Shown here: positions 34,591-46,743 of the stretch, one piece after another
How the letters are laid out: every line of letters starts with the position of its first letter
How positions within the stretch are numbered: position 1 is the stretch's first letter
DNA from: Pachyseris speciosa
Lineage: Eukaryota; Cnidaria; Anthozoa; Scleractinia; Pachyseridae
Direction of reading: 5' to 3'
DNA: 64,000 bases
NCBI GenBank assembly: GCA_016490735.1
Contig: JAEMWC010000346.1
Span: forward strand, 541,001-605,000
Notes under the pieces: generated by a model
The model's input: only the letters and a program-made list of their open reading frames with translations
What the model was told of the DNA's origin: nothing
Database searches by the model: none
Made by a program: the position numbers and the translations under genes

Positions 34591-36013
34591 GGGCAATAAT
34601 TGTGACTGGACCAATTTTTGTTCGTTTTTTCTTTTGTTTCTTTTTTTCGGTCTTAAAACAGATTCGTTTGTTAAAGAGTTTGCTCCGGTTGACTCTTGTA
34701 TTTCCATTTGCAATCTGTTAAATTGAAGGGTTCTGAGGCCGTACGAGCTTTAAGACACCTTCACGAAAGCTGTCACCATATTGTTATTCAGTTGATAATC
34801 TTCATCGGGCCATGAATTAGAGAAAAACCTGCAAACTTGCCAGTTAAAATTTCTTACTGTTTGATAATATTATTGGAATAAAATAATATAAGAAAAGGAC
34901 AAACATTGAAGCAATAGATAATAGTTTTGTACTCCTAAACACATAAAATCGCCTTAAGCAAATATCACTAGACTAAATTCGCATGGAACAGGATTGTTTT
35001 TCGCAATCCACTAATAATTAAAGCGCACAAATAATGAAATGGAAATAAAGGAAATGTAATTTCCTTGTTTTAGTTGTTTTATTTTAGTTCTTTTATCCAT
35101 CCACCATAAAATGTTATGTAAACATTATTTATAAAACAAGAAGTCTTAATGAAAGTCGAGTGAAAATAAGAGTATTGATGACCTATTTTTCAGAAATGGC
35201 AAAAGTGGCATAAATATAATTCTTAATCTTATTCTTTGAAGCATGGTATTTCTTGAGCTGAGAACGATTAGAGAGTTGATGGGAAAAATTACTAAAAGCA
35301 TTACTAAAAAGTCTTGTTCTTTAAAAGCTGCCATGAATACTTACCGTTCTGAATTAGATTTGTCCCGTTTATTTATCGAGCATTTTGTCAAAAAAAACTT
35401 TGGCCTTTGCCTTGGGTTTGTTTCTCTAAACTGTGTTATTGCCTGAAACAATTCACGCCTTCTGCTCTTTGTCCACCACCATTCCATCCCATCTAAATGC
35501 ATTTGCTTAGCTGAAAAATTAGCATGTCATGTTGACAAAGGCTCATCTGTCATTTGTTCCGCTGTCACGCACGTTGTTTGCCCAACGTTTTTTCCAAGGA
35601 AATTTCGTTTTGTTTGCCTCAATACACTGTTTGATTAGTTAGTAAAATCCCTCACCCTCCTTCCGTCATGTACTCTTGGTCAACCAGTAAGAGGCGATTC
35701 AACACCTTCTACACGCATCTGAATGCCATGGTTTTGTTTACATTTATTGTTATCTGTTAGATTGATTTCTCTTGTGTTGGGTGTGCGTCACTCGACTAAA
35801 AATCTCTACATCCGGAACATCTTTTATTATTTTGGCTTTATTTAGAGAAGTCTTGGCAAACCGTGTCTTGACTGTGTTGGGCCGTTGTCGCAGTTTTTAG
35901 AATTAACTTTACGGCTTTTAGTTGCGTGGTTAATTCAACCAGTCATACCTTTTACAAGCACTTCTTGTCGATAGTGCGTCGGAAATATTGTACCTAAGAC
36001 AAAAGTTTTCTGG
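34591..36013. other. Upstream region of the rhodopsin-type GPCR, no gene seen
   Basis: AT-rich, with only short random frames. It presumably contains the promoter and 5' UTR of the GPCR, but no element is placed with confidence. Confidence 0.55.
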
Positions 36014-37089
36014 ATGGCTCTCACAAACGTCCCTTTAAATTACAGCAATGAAACTTGCAACATTTTGGACAACTCCAAACCAGTCCAAGTCACTAAACTA
36101 TTTCTATTCTTAGTCATTTTGGTGTTCGGCTTGGTTGGAAATACTCTGATCATCATTATTGTGTATCAGCAACAAGAACTACGGAAGACAACAAATTATC
36201 TCATCGTCAATATGGCGGTTTCAGATTTTGCCTATCCATTACAAGCTATTCCGTATAGCGTGGCTCTGATAGCGTCCAGTTCGTGGCACTGGCCGATCGG
36301 CGGAGCTGCAGGATCAATCTTATGCAAGCTGGGATACTATTTGCGGCACGTGTCGTCCACCGTTTCTGTGCTGAGTCTCGTCTGGATCACTTTAGATCGC
36401 TTCGTGGCTGTCGTCCTACCGACGAAAGTTCACCTCATCTCGTCTAAATTTCGCTTCCTCGCTATCGCTTCTACTTGGATTATGGCCATGACAGTTAACT
36501 TTGTTGACTTCTACGCATATAATTTAATAAATGAAAATCAGATTCGCTTGTGTGTCATCACAAACAGTACTCCCTCTATGTATATAACTTTCATAAGGGT
36601 GCGTTTCGTACTTCTCATTGTACCATTTATTGTCATGACTATTTCATACTCAGTCACAATATTAACTTTACGGAGGCAGGACAAAGTCCTCCATCATACA
36701 CAGTCACACCAGGTAGTCAAGAGAAAGCGGCGAGCGATAAGAATGAGTATTTGTATCATGATTGCATTTTACATTTGCTTTTTGCCCATGCTATTTCTTT
36801 CGCTCGCTCTACTTGAAATGCAGATGACGATCCATGTTGGGTACTGAAAGAGCTCTCTTTCTTTGCTTATCTCATGTTTTACTTATCCTCAACAATCAAC
36901 CCGATTATTTGCATGGCATTTGCCAAACGCTACCGCCGTGGGTTGGCCCAAATAGTTCGTTCGTTTTGGAGTCACCTTGCCGTGAAAGGTAATTACAACA
37001 TTGAATCAAATGAGGAGGTCAGCCCGAGAAAACAACTCGAAGAAACGCAGGCAACTGCGACTAGAAGAAAAAGAGAAAATGCCTCATGA
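36014..37089 (+). CDS. Rhodopsin-type (class A) GPCR, intronless, one frameshift before TM7
   Basis: Plasma-membrane receptor, ligand unknown, closest in style to cnidarian peptide-type class A receptors. The ATG at 36014 opens a 277-codon frame. It has N-glycosylation sites at Asn9 and Asn12, TM1 with GNTLI, TM2 with VNMAVSD, Cys in GSILCKLGYY before TM3, LDRF (the DRY box variant) after TM3, TM4 with STWIM, TM5 with VPFIVMTISY, a basic loop KRKRRA, and TM6 with FYICFLP. The frame then stops at 36847. TM7 (YLSSTINPIICMAF, the NPxxY region) and a basic tail continue in the +2 frame to 37089. Switching frames near 36822 restores a normal receptor, as if one base were lost. It is either a young pseudogene or a sequencing error. 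The rest of the gene shows no decay. Confidence 0.88.
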
Positions 37090-38165
37090 AGAGAGAGAAA
37101 AATATTTAAAGCAAGTCGCCTTTTGAATCGTTAAGTAACAAATTTGTTAATTTGATGCAAGGTCAAACAAATATATGCATACGAGCGAAAATATAATTAA
37201 TTCCTGTCAAAATGATTGTAAAGCGAAAGGCAGATGGTTGTAGATAAAAAGTCCATAAAAGAGTCAAAGGTTTCGAGCCAACTCGTTTGAGGTGTTTTAG
37301 TCACGGGCATGTACATTCTAATTTAAAATCTTAATGAATAAATTAAAAGCTATAGCTAATACATTTCAATAAAAACTGATTAAATCGTAATGAAATTGTA
37401 AAAGTTGTTATAGGATGTTAATAACTCGCTTTTGATTAAAATGAACTTTGACTATAAAATGTTACTATAGACACTAAGCGAAAAAAGTCTTCCAAGAAAC
37501 TAAAAAATGTTACCTTTGCCTCAACACCGGCTAGGTGAAATGGTAATGTAAAACGAATTGGTAATGCCATGTTGGTTTTTCAAGAGCTATCTCTCTTTGC
37601 TAATCCAAGCACCCCATGGTTTTCGTATCCTCAAAGCTACAGTCTGCATGCGTTCTATTACTTAGACAATCGGTGCAGGAAGTACTGCACGTTTACTATA
37701 TATGTTATGAACCGATGTTAGATCTACCATATAAGGGTTTGTTTACGTTCTTTGAAATCAACATCAGCACACGTTCTTCTGTGATCGCGTGTCATTTAAA
37801 GGGAAAGCCATTGGCGAAGCTCTCCCTTGAAGCAAATCATCTTCTACTGAAAAGGAAATACTGTTAGAAGTTCACTTTAAAAAAAAAGGAGTTAAAAGTT
37901 CCTTTACTTTTAATGAAATTTCGGTATTGCTCTGCAACTTTCAGTTAACGACCAGGGGACTTTTCAGGTGTATGATACTAAGGTCCTCTTAGCACTTTCC
38001 TTTGCTTATTCTAAATTGCCTTTGCAGTTTTGAATTCAACGGAAGGGAAGGGCAAAAATCGCATTTAGGGTGTTTACAGTCGGTGAGAGAGAAAAAAGAG
38101 AAAGTAGAACAGAAAGCAGCAGCAGAAGAAGAATAAGAATAAGAACAACAACAACAACAACAACA
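37090..38165. other. GPCR 3' flank, no gene seen
   Basis: AT-rich, with AATAAA-like poly(A) candidates near 37338 and 37369 that could serve the GPCR. No other feature recognised. Confidence 0.5.
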
Positions 38166-38413
38166 GCGTGTGACAGCGTGGCCATGCGGTTAGGGCGCTG
38201 GACCTGTAATGCGGAAGTCCCGGGTTCAAGTCCTGCTCTGGCCGCTAGTTGGAGAGGGTCACGCTTGTAAATAGCCAACTGGGTTTCTTAACCCTTTTAC
38301 GTTTATTTGAATTATTTATTTCAAGTTATTTAAGTGGGATGCCTGTGAACTAGCTAGAGCAGCTAAGTGCATTTTCACCATAAACAAAGCATATACATTT
38401 GCATTTGCATTTA
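38166..38413 (+). mobile_element. tRNA-derived SINE with ATTTGC tail
   Basis: The head GTGGCCATGCGGTTAGGGCG resembles a tRNA A-box region and GGGTTCAAGTCC is a good B box. A ~140-bp body follows, and the 3' end is a short (ATTTGC)n run at about 38397-38411. The anticodon arm is degenerate, so it is a SINE head rather than a functional tRNA. Confidence 0.78.
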
Positions 38414-39294
38414 CAACAACAAGAAGACGAAGATGGAGACGTCGAAGAAGGACAAGAAGAAGTATATCTCTTCTAAAACTTTCCGTCTAAATCAGTGAAC
38501 TCCATCACTATAACATTCACGTCTAAATAGATTGAAGCGTCTCACGAAAGACGGAAGCAAATTCAATTTGTAGTTCTTTATTTTTATTAAATTATTATTT
38601 ATAATTTTATGATGCTTTTTTGTTTATCATATATTACATAGTCAATAGCTGCTCTCTACGCGTTGGTAAAAGAAAATTAATTTAATTTCTAAGGAGGATT
38701 AATTTTGCATTTTCTGAAATAAATAGCCACTTCTTAAGTTACATTATCAATGGAAAATATCACTATCCTGTCTTCAAGATAGAGTGTATTAAAAAAATCG
38801 TAGGTTTGGTATGAAAGATTGTCAGCAATGGGAATCGCTAAATACGCTTCTGATGTTCCATATACCAAATAATCACCCTACACATTCTTTTCAATAGGAT
38901 AAAATAAAAAGGGCATTTCGTGCACTTTGTATGCAGGTTATTACTCAGTCGGAATCAGCTTCAGCGATCTTTCACGAGGTTTGGAGTAAACTTGACATGA
39001 CGGCGTTATGATGGATAGACTATGAGCTGTTTTTCACTGGACCAGCTGGCCTGTTCTAGTCGATCTGATATTCTTTAACTCGCTGGATCTCTGTTGGGAA
39101 CAGCAAGGTGTTTTTTAAAGGCACTAAATCTCTCCACTATAAGGAAGTTTCATCTTGCGATGTTCCCTTGAGCACCATCGCGTCTTTTGTGGTACTTTCA
39201 TCCACTGCAGGGAGATAAAATCAAATAAGAACAGTGTCACGACTACTCGGATCATGCGCCTCCGTGATACTCCACACATTATTCTAGCAACACA
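38414..39294. other. Intergenic, no gene seen
   Basis: AT-rich sequence between the SINE and the 3' end of the adhesion GPCR gene. Nothing supported. Confidence 0.5.
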
Positions 39295-39295
39295 G

Positions 39296-39301
39296 TTTAT
39301 T
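39296..39301 (-). terminator. Candidate poly(A) signal of the adhesion GPCR
   Basis: AATAAA on the minus strand, about 455 bp after the stop codon and beyond the trinucleotide array in the 3' UTR. Confidence 0.4.
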
Positions 39302-39394
39302 AGATTAGTACTGATAAACCAGTCAAGAAATATCGGATAACACTGAGTTGGTTCCGATGCACTAAAATAATAAAAAGTACAATGGATGACTTAG

Positions 39395-39690
39395 TTGAGA
39401 TGTCATCAATGTCATCATCATCATCATCATCATCATCAACACCATCATCATCATCGTCGTCGTCGTCATCATCGTCATTGTCGTCCTCGTCGTCATCATC
39501 GTCATCGTCGTCTTCGTCGTCATCATCGTCGTCGTCGTCATTATTGTCGTAACTCGTCATCATCGTCGTCGTCATCGTCATCATCATCGTCGTCATCGAT
39601 TCGTCATCAGCGTCGTCGTCTTCATCGTCATCATCATCGTCGTCATCGTCGTCGTCATCCTCACCTTCATCATCATCAACGTAACGCTAT
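39395..39690. repeat. ATC/GTC trinucleotide microsatellite in the adhesion GPCR 3' UTR
   Basis: About 295 bp of TCA and TCG triplets. It reads as His/Ser/Arg or poly-Asp frames on the two strands, which are artefacts. It begins about 67 bp past the adhesion GPCR stop. Confidence 0.92.
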
Positions 39691-39756
39691 TACCGGCTTT
39701 CGTATTTACCGGGTTAACTTACATAGGATTCAAGATAGACTAGATATTAAAAGCTT

Positions 39757-42700
39757 TCATACTGCGTCTGGAAAATTAGATTTTAATAACTTACCAGAAT
39801 GCTGCAGCATATTAACTCTGGAGTTCCTTTCCATGACTGGTGTTGTGTTAGGGTTGGAAGCCGGCGTGTCGCGAGTCCCGGAGCTGGTCAGGTCTTTGAC
39901 CCGTAACTTCCTAACAGCATCCTGAACCTTAAAGCACACAGGAAACATAAATACTACTATATGTTTGTCCTCCAGAGTACTGGTGATACTGTGATATCAG
40001 TTGTCAGGAAGCAAGGCATTCTTAGAACACGAACATCCGAACAGAATTGTTAATTGCAGTTATGAAATTATTTGTACATGTTTTTAAAGCTAATTATATT
40101 AGATTCTTACCTGGTCATCAAGAAAACAGTGAAAAATGCAGAAGATAACTCCCTTAAATATAAAAAAAGGAATACAGTTTTTTTCTCATCATGATGCTCA
40201 GAAGCCCTCATTAAATAAAATACGCCATAATGAATTACCGCAGAAGCCCATAAGCTCGTGATTACTGTAAAGACTCAAATGATTTCCATATTAACACATT
40301 TGGGTGGGGGTCCTGCGCATGTTTCTTCACGTTCATCAAAAAGTAGAAATAACACATCACCGTAATTAAAATTTATTAACCACACTGTTGGTTTTAATAC
40401 TTATGAACGTTTCTGTTTCATACTTAATTTGAGTCTTTGGCTTAAAAGCGGTTATGATGGGAAGAGTCTGATTTCTTCTACAACCCCACATATGAAATTT
40501 AACAATCAGTATCAAATAGTTCAGCAAGGTGTACTTTGTGTATATTATTCCAGTAATAACGTCTTTCAGAGTAAGGTGGACGAATTATCTTGTCCATGAA
40601 TAATAACACCATTCAGTTTTCAGTTGAAAAAGCCGCGGGTTCTTTCGTTGGGCTCCGCTCCGTTGTAATTTGATGCGAACTTTTTTGTTTTTGTTTTCAT
40701 GTGTGTTTTTTGTGCTTTTGCTTTATTACTATTTTATTATGTTAGTTTAATGTCTTTTTGTGTCCTTTATTTCTTTATTTCACGTTGAATAGGCTGTACA
40801 ATACAAAGTTAAGTAGTGCAATTAAGTAATGTAGCGTTAGTAGGGTTAGTATTTATCTTGTAAGTCGCGTTTGTCATGTTCTGAAATAAAAGATTGTTAA
40901 ATTAAAAAAATCTAAAAAACAAAACTTTATTCCGTATCACGCAATAATCCCTCCTCTCCTCGAAAAATCCTTTATTTCCTTCTTAAATGTTGGGTAATTC
41001 ATATACCAGTAATACAAACATGTTTGCATACCTTCTGTTATCGTCTAATATAAGGATTGTCGTACATCCCCCAGAAGTTCGAACGCGAGTTTCGAAGCTT
41101 GTCGCAGTTACCCTAGGGGTATCCGAGGTGTAAACTCCCCAAGGGAAAAAATATGTACGTGCTACAACGTAACACAGGCTCAACCAGCTTCATAGACGTA
41201 AGATTAAATTGGAATTGAAATCAATGATGATAACTTTACCTGAGTCGAGTTTAGCAAAATGAACACGTATACGACAACATAATGAAACTCGAGGAAAAAT
41301 CCCAGCAGCCACGTGACACCCAGTAGAGGAAGAAGAGCAATAACGCTCCTGAGTCCTCGCCTGTGAAAAGAAAAACGAAAACCATCAATTTGTGACGAAT
41401 ATGTGTTCTTAGCTGACCCCAGAAATCACGTCTACTTAGTGCGTGCACACGGTTGTTATATTTTTCCAATAAAAAACGAAAAAGGAAAAAAATGTTTTTT
41501 TTCCTGCTTATTCCTGAAGGTTCACATACAAGGCGCAAGACTATTTTCAAGACGGTAATTAATCAGATAACAGATGTGTTATCCTAGCATCACAAAACCA
41601 TTTACACTGTACGAAACTACACTAAATTGCTGCATTACAAGAGAAAAACATAAATTAGACTGAATTAATAGAAAAAACATAAAGATACAATTAATGGGAA
41701 ACATTTGCACTGCAAAGAGATTTACAACGCAACTCTCAAGGTGGAGGAAGTTGAAAAGTCTTAATTGTATGTATTTTATATAGACGTCTTCCGAGAAGGT
41801 GCATGTTGAGCAACATCGCAGGCGCAGATCCAGGGGAAATGGTGATAGCTTTCCGATAACAAGAGAGGCGAAAGCGCGACCCTCTCGGGGGGTCCGGGGA
41901 CATGCTACCCCAGAAAAACCTTTTAATCCTCCTAAGCGCCATCCCCTGGGTTTTAGAGTCTTGTGGACAGGATAATAGCCAGGTTTCAAGATTAAGGCTT
42001 GGAAATTTCACTTTTATTTTTAAAAAATATATTTATTTTTCAAAACTCTAACCCCTTTCCGTAAAACGATGGAAACCGGCCTGGATCCGCGCCATGCAAA
42101 TTCAGCTGCAACAGCAGCCGCAAAAACATTTTATACATTGTGTGCAAAGAGATATTTTCACAGCCCACTGATAGAATAAGGTTTATATACAAAACAAATG
42201 GAGGCCTCTTACTTTGCAACGGATACGTGACTGTGTCCATACTTGGAAGCTATTTTCCCAAAGATTACGCGAAGTAGAATCACAAACAACACAAAATTTA
42301 ACTGCAAAAAATATTTTAAAAATGTTTTTAATATATAAAAGAAGAAAGGTAGATGATTGAGAAGTCAACCCTGTTATTGGGGGTGAAATGGCGAAACGCT
42401 AAAAAGAGGGGTATAGAAATAAATATACCACAAGGATCGAATGCCTCCGACTCATAAAACCAAAGCAGTTTTGTTACTTTGACCAATTATAAAAGGCGTA
42501 AACAAAGCATTTAACCAATCAGACCGCGCCAGGCGCTTGAAGTTACCAAGGAGTCAACATTTGTTTTGGGTTTTCCTCTCAATGGTTGAGAAAGTGGCAC
42601 GAATTTTGCTAACCAATCGCAGAGTGAGGTAATGAGAAAAACATTGAAAACCACTCTGTATGAAATAATTCACGTGTTTTTGATTAATACTAACTGATTC

Positions 42701-45700
42701 TTTTCTCTATTTTGTCTTCCCTTAATTTCGCAAATTTAAGTTCCAGACGACTCTTAAGATCAGGGACATTAGGAAGCCCGCAACTGAAAACACACACCCC
42801 TCCCCTCAGTTTGTTTGTTCGGGCTTTGTCTCGATGTATTTATTCATCATAGCTGCAATGCTACTGGCTGTACTCGGGCGTATTTTCAAATTCCAGTCCG
42901 CTTTTTGGCTTTCAGAAATCTGAATTTGCTACTCTTGGCTTTCTTACCGCAAGAATGACCAGGATGGGTCCTTTGTAAATCCACAAACTGCCATTAATCC
43001 AGCATCTGATTAAAAAGGAGTCAGATTCGTGTGAGTTTTAAGAGATGAATGGCAGAATTAAGCTTTGATTTTGAAGTAACAAGCTAACCATCAGTATGAG
43101 CCTATCTTTCACTTAATTAGCGCTTCAGTATTTCTTATTATTTGCTACAAAACACTTGGGGTTTTTCTAGTTTTCAAGTCACCAAAAGCGTAATATAGAT
43201 GGAAATTGGCAAAAATATAGACCAGGACCACCCCGCCCCCTCTTCGTCGAGGAAAACACGTGATGCTCCTACAGTGCCTGTGCATGGTATTCAGAGTAGG
43301 ATCTTTCAAGTTTCGCTTCATAAACACACAGTAGCATAAACGACAAAACAAGCTACAGATTAATGCACACCAAAACATAAAAGAGCTCGGAAAACTTGAA
43401 ACCCTCAGAAAATTTCAGAGTGACATATTGAGTGGTTTTTGAGGAATGGAAGTTTAAGACGTCTAGATTTAAACACGAACCTGTAGCTGGGTTGCAACTC
43501 TTGCCACCTAGCCATACTTTCTTGGTAAATTCCAGTTTTTTAAAGCTAATTTCTCCGAGAGTATTTAACACTTGGACAACTTTCAGTAATTCCCAATCTG
43601 GAGGAAAAAAACAATGGTTTTTCTCTCTCCTGAGAGAAACAAACCTTTCAATTGTGTTTTGCCCTCCACATTTGGAATGAGCTGAAAGGGGTCTATCGGA
43701 GTAATATTTACACTGATTACCGAAAGCAACTTCTGCACTTAGTTTATAGTGTCTATGTGTTCGTAGTTTAAGGTTGGTAAATACTAATGAGGCAAGCTGT
43801 CAACACTGACGCCATCAAAGATTCCCTTATGCCCTTGTATGCACCTTATTCCAAAATGGCGGCCAATTTATTATTTTTTGTTTGCATGCTAATTAGCCCT
43901 TGTTGCCTCATTTTCATTTCAAAATCCTTTTGTATTTTGCACATGCTGACGAGGCAAGGAGGGATAATTAACATGCAAACAAAGAAATAATAAATTGGCT
44001 GCCATATTGAATAAAGTGAATTGCAATACCTAGTTCGTTCAATCTCTGCTGTCAGTTTCAGCGCTCCACATGTGACGTCAGTGGTCAGCGGTTTCATGTC
44101 AAACGTGCTGGGTCGGATTGCTGCTACTAACCCCACAATGATTGCTGGGACTCCTGAAAAAAGAAAAAAAATAATATTAGGGCTGTCTTATGAACTGGTT
44201 TTAGACAATCAGATCCGAAAGATAGTTTTTCAAATAATGAGAGCAGCGTTGACATCGGCCGAGCTGTTTTATTTTTTTCTTTTTGGATATGACACTTGGG
44301 TAGGGGTTTTAGACCAATCGTGCACTTTGTTTTCCGTGGGCTTCTGGTTTTCTTAAAGAAGTCATTAAATATACCAAAACCCCTCAAACCATTAACGACT
44401 GGCGATTGTGTCCTCTGGCACGGTAGGATGAAGAGCTACCAAAATTTGGCCATAGTGCAAAGACGGCCTTTGCTAAATTTGTCTCACCCAACAAAACTTT
44501 GATATTTTTTCTCTTACCCCATCCTATTGCCACGTACACTGCATATTGGCTTTTCACAGAGAAGACTTTGACCAGCTTTATGTAGAGATTAATGCCTTCC
44601 ACCAACATCCACGTGAATATCGCAGTGTGAAAATAATGCTGGACGACTGCTACAGCAGAACAAAGACTCTAAAAACAGGTAATGTGAAAGAAAAGAAGGA
44701 AACGAGAGACACGTTGCGTCAGGTTTTGGCTCAAAATGCTCTTAGTTGGGATAAATAACAATTATTCCACGAGCACGTTTTGGATATGATGGTTATTATG
44801 AACTCTTATCCAACAAGCCGCCATATTGTGGCCTTATATAAAGTGTTCACCATATTGCCTTTTACTTCAAGGTAATGAATCGTAGGGCGTATTAACGTTT
44901 GTCACTCTCAACTCTCCTTAAGGTGCCACTAATCCCCAAACTTTTGTCGCCTAATAAAATCTTCCTATTGCCCTGATTACTCTGTTGGAAAAAAATTGTT
45001 CTAGTGTTTTTCTTTCGGATGTTGTGGCCTTTCAACATTTCGAAATTTGGCGCGTTTTTCGCCCACAGACAATAATGTAGGAGAATGGGTCTAGTTTAAA
45101 TTATGACAACATCTTAGGGGTTCCCTTTCGCGCGTAAAGAAGCGTGAACCTAGCTAGAATTATATGTAGTCGGACTAAGCTTGTGCTTTACTGCTGCAAT
45201 GCCAGTTTTCGGCTGCTACAACGTATAAGTGACCCAGAAAATGGGATAGCAATGCATACGATACCTTTTCTTGATGATCATCGTTCGGAGTGTGTTAGGA
45301 GACGGGAAAATGGGCCGATGAAATAATTCGACCAAAGAGCTATATTCCATGTGCTTGAACCTGATCACTAGCCCTGAGACTCTGGCCCAGGCCCAGGCAC
45401 TTTCCGGCCGTGGGAATCGAAACTACACCGGAAGGCGCGAATTTTAACAATCGGTTTAATATTTGCGGTAATGTCATCAGGAAAGTGAGGAGATTTTGCT
45501 AGTGGCACTTAAAACTCCTTTAAAAGATGGTTGATAGTGAATCCCACGGCTAGTGACCTCAGATCCCAGGGCTATAATTTGTCACCTCACCCCTTTGATC
45601 TTTTATCCAACATGCTTCCCTACAAACTTGCTGTACAAGGTGCCAAACTGATAGCGATTGGAAACCTTATATAGTGCTGAGGAACGTTGTGCGATGAAAT

Positions 45701-46707
45701 AGTGACCTTTTTAGGACTGATTAATGTAATGGTGGCGTTCTCTCTCCGGTGGGGGGGGGGGGGGGGAGGTACTCCTAGAAAATTTGGGTGGAGGTGTGCG
45801 GCTCGCTTCATAAAACCCTTACTCTATTTCAGACCAAAATCTGCGATTTTCCCTACCCTATTTCAGACCTGACCAAGAATTCGATACCCTATTTCAGACC
45901 TATTTCACGTACGTGGTTGGCGTAAACACAATTAAAAGACAAAAAAGAAGGGCTTTTGTTGATGGTCTTATCGCCTAATGATGAAGAAGTAGCGTCTTCG
46001 AAAAAACATACCCAATTCAAGACTTGAGTGCACAAACCATTCCTTATTCCAAACCAAAATGGTCAAAATCGATACCCTATTTCAGACCAAAACGGCTAAA
46101 AAACCATACCCTTTGGGGCCGAACATACCTATATGGCCTAAATAAAGAAGTACCCCCCCCGGGGGGGGTCTCTCTTTGCCATCTTCACGTAGCTTTGGAC
46201 AAATGATTTAAATGCAAAAGTGGTGAAATGTGGCCATAACAGGACTTTATTGAAATTCAACGAAGGTCAGAGGAGATTTTGTCCCAGTTACAAATCATCG
46301 CAGAAAGCAAACGGGAGTTTTGTATATCATTCGTTAAATGGGGTGGTTTCTTTATTTGCACTCACCGCATGTTCTTGTCTTGTTCTAAAAGAAGTTGTAT
46401 CCAAAACAAACACGAGATTTCCCATCCCCAGTGAGAAGAGAAGGCTTTTGTGTATGAAAAGCCGCTCCGAGTTTTTCAACCTGTGGACCAGAGTTAACAG
46501 ATTAAATAACGGTTTTATGGCCCTGGTGTAAAAGAAAGCACAAATTAATGTTGGGATCCATTCACTCCCTGGGGGAATGTAGGCCTTCATACAATTTTAG
46601 AAATAAAAGTGAATGTATAGCTCGATTTAAAGTTGGGTTTTAACGGTTTTTAAATACTTTCACTGAAGCAAAGTTGAACTCTCTCGTACCTTATGAATAG
46701 AGGGGGT

Positions 46708-46743
<36 letters not shown>

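Noticed and set aside
39395..39925. 176-codon His/Arg/Ser frame on the plus strand
   Set aside because: It is trinucleotide microsatellite followed by the antisense of the adhesion GPCR last exon.
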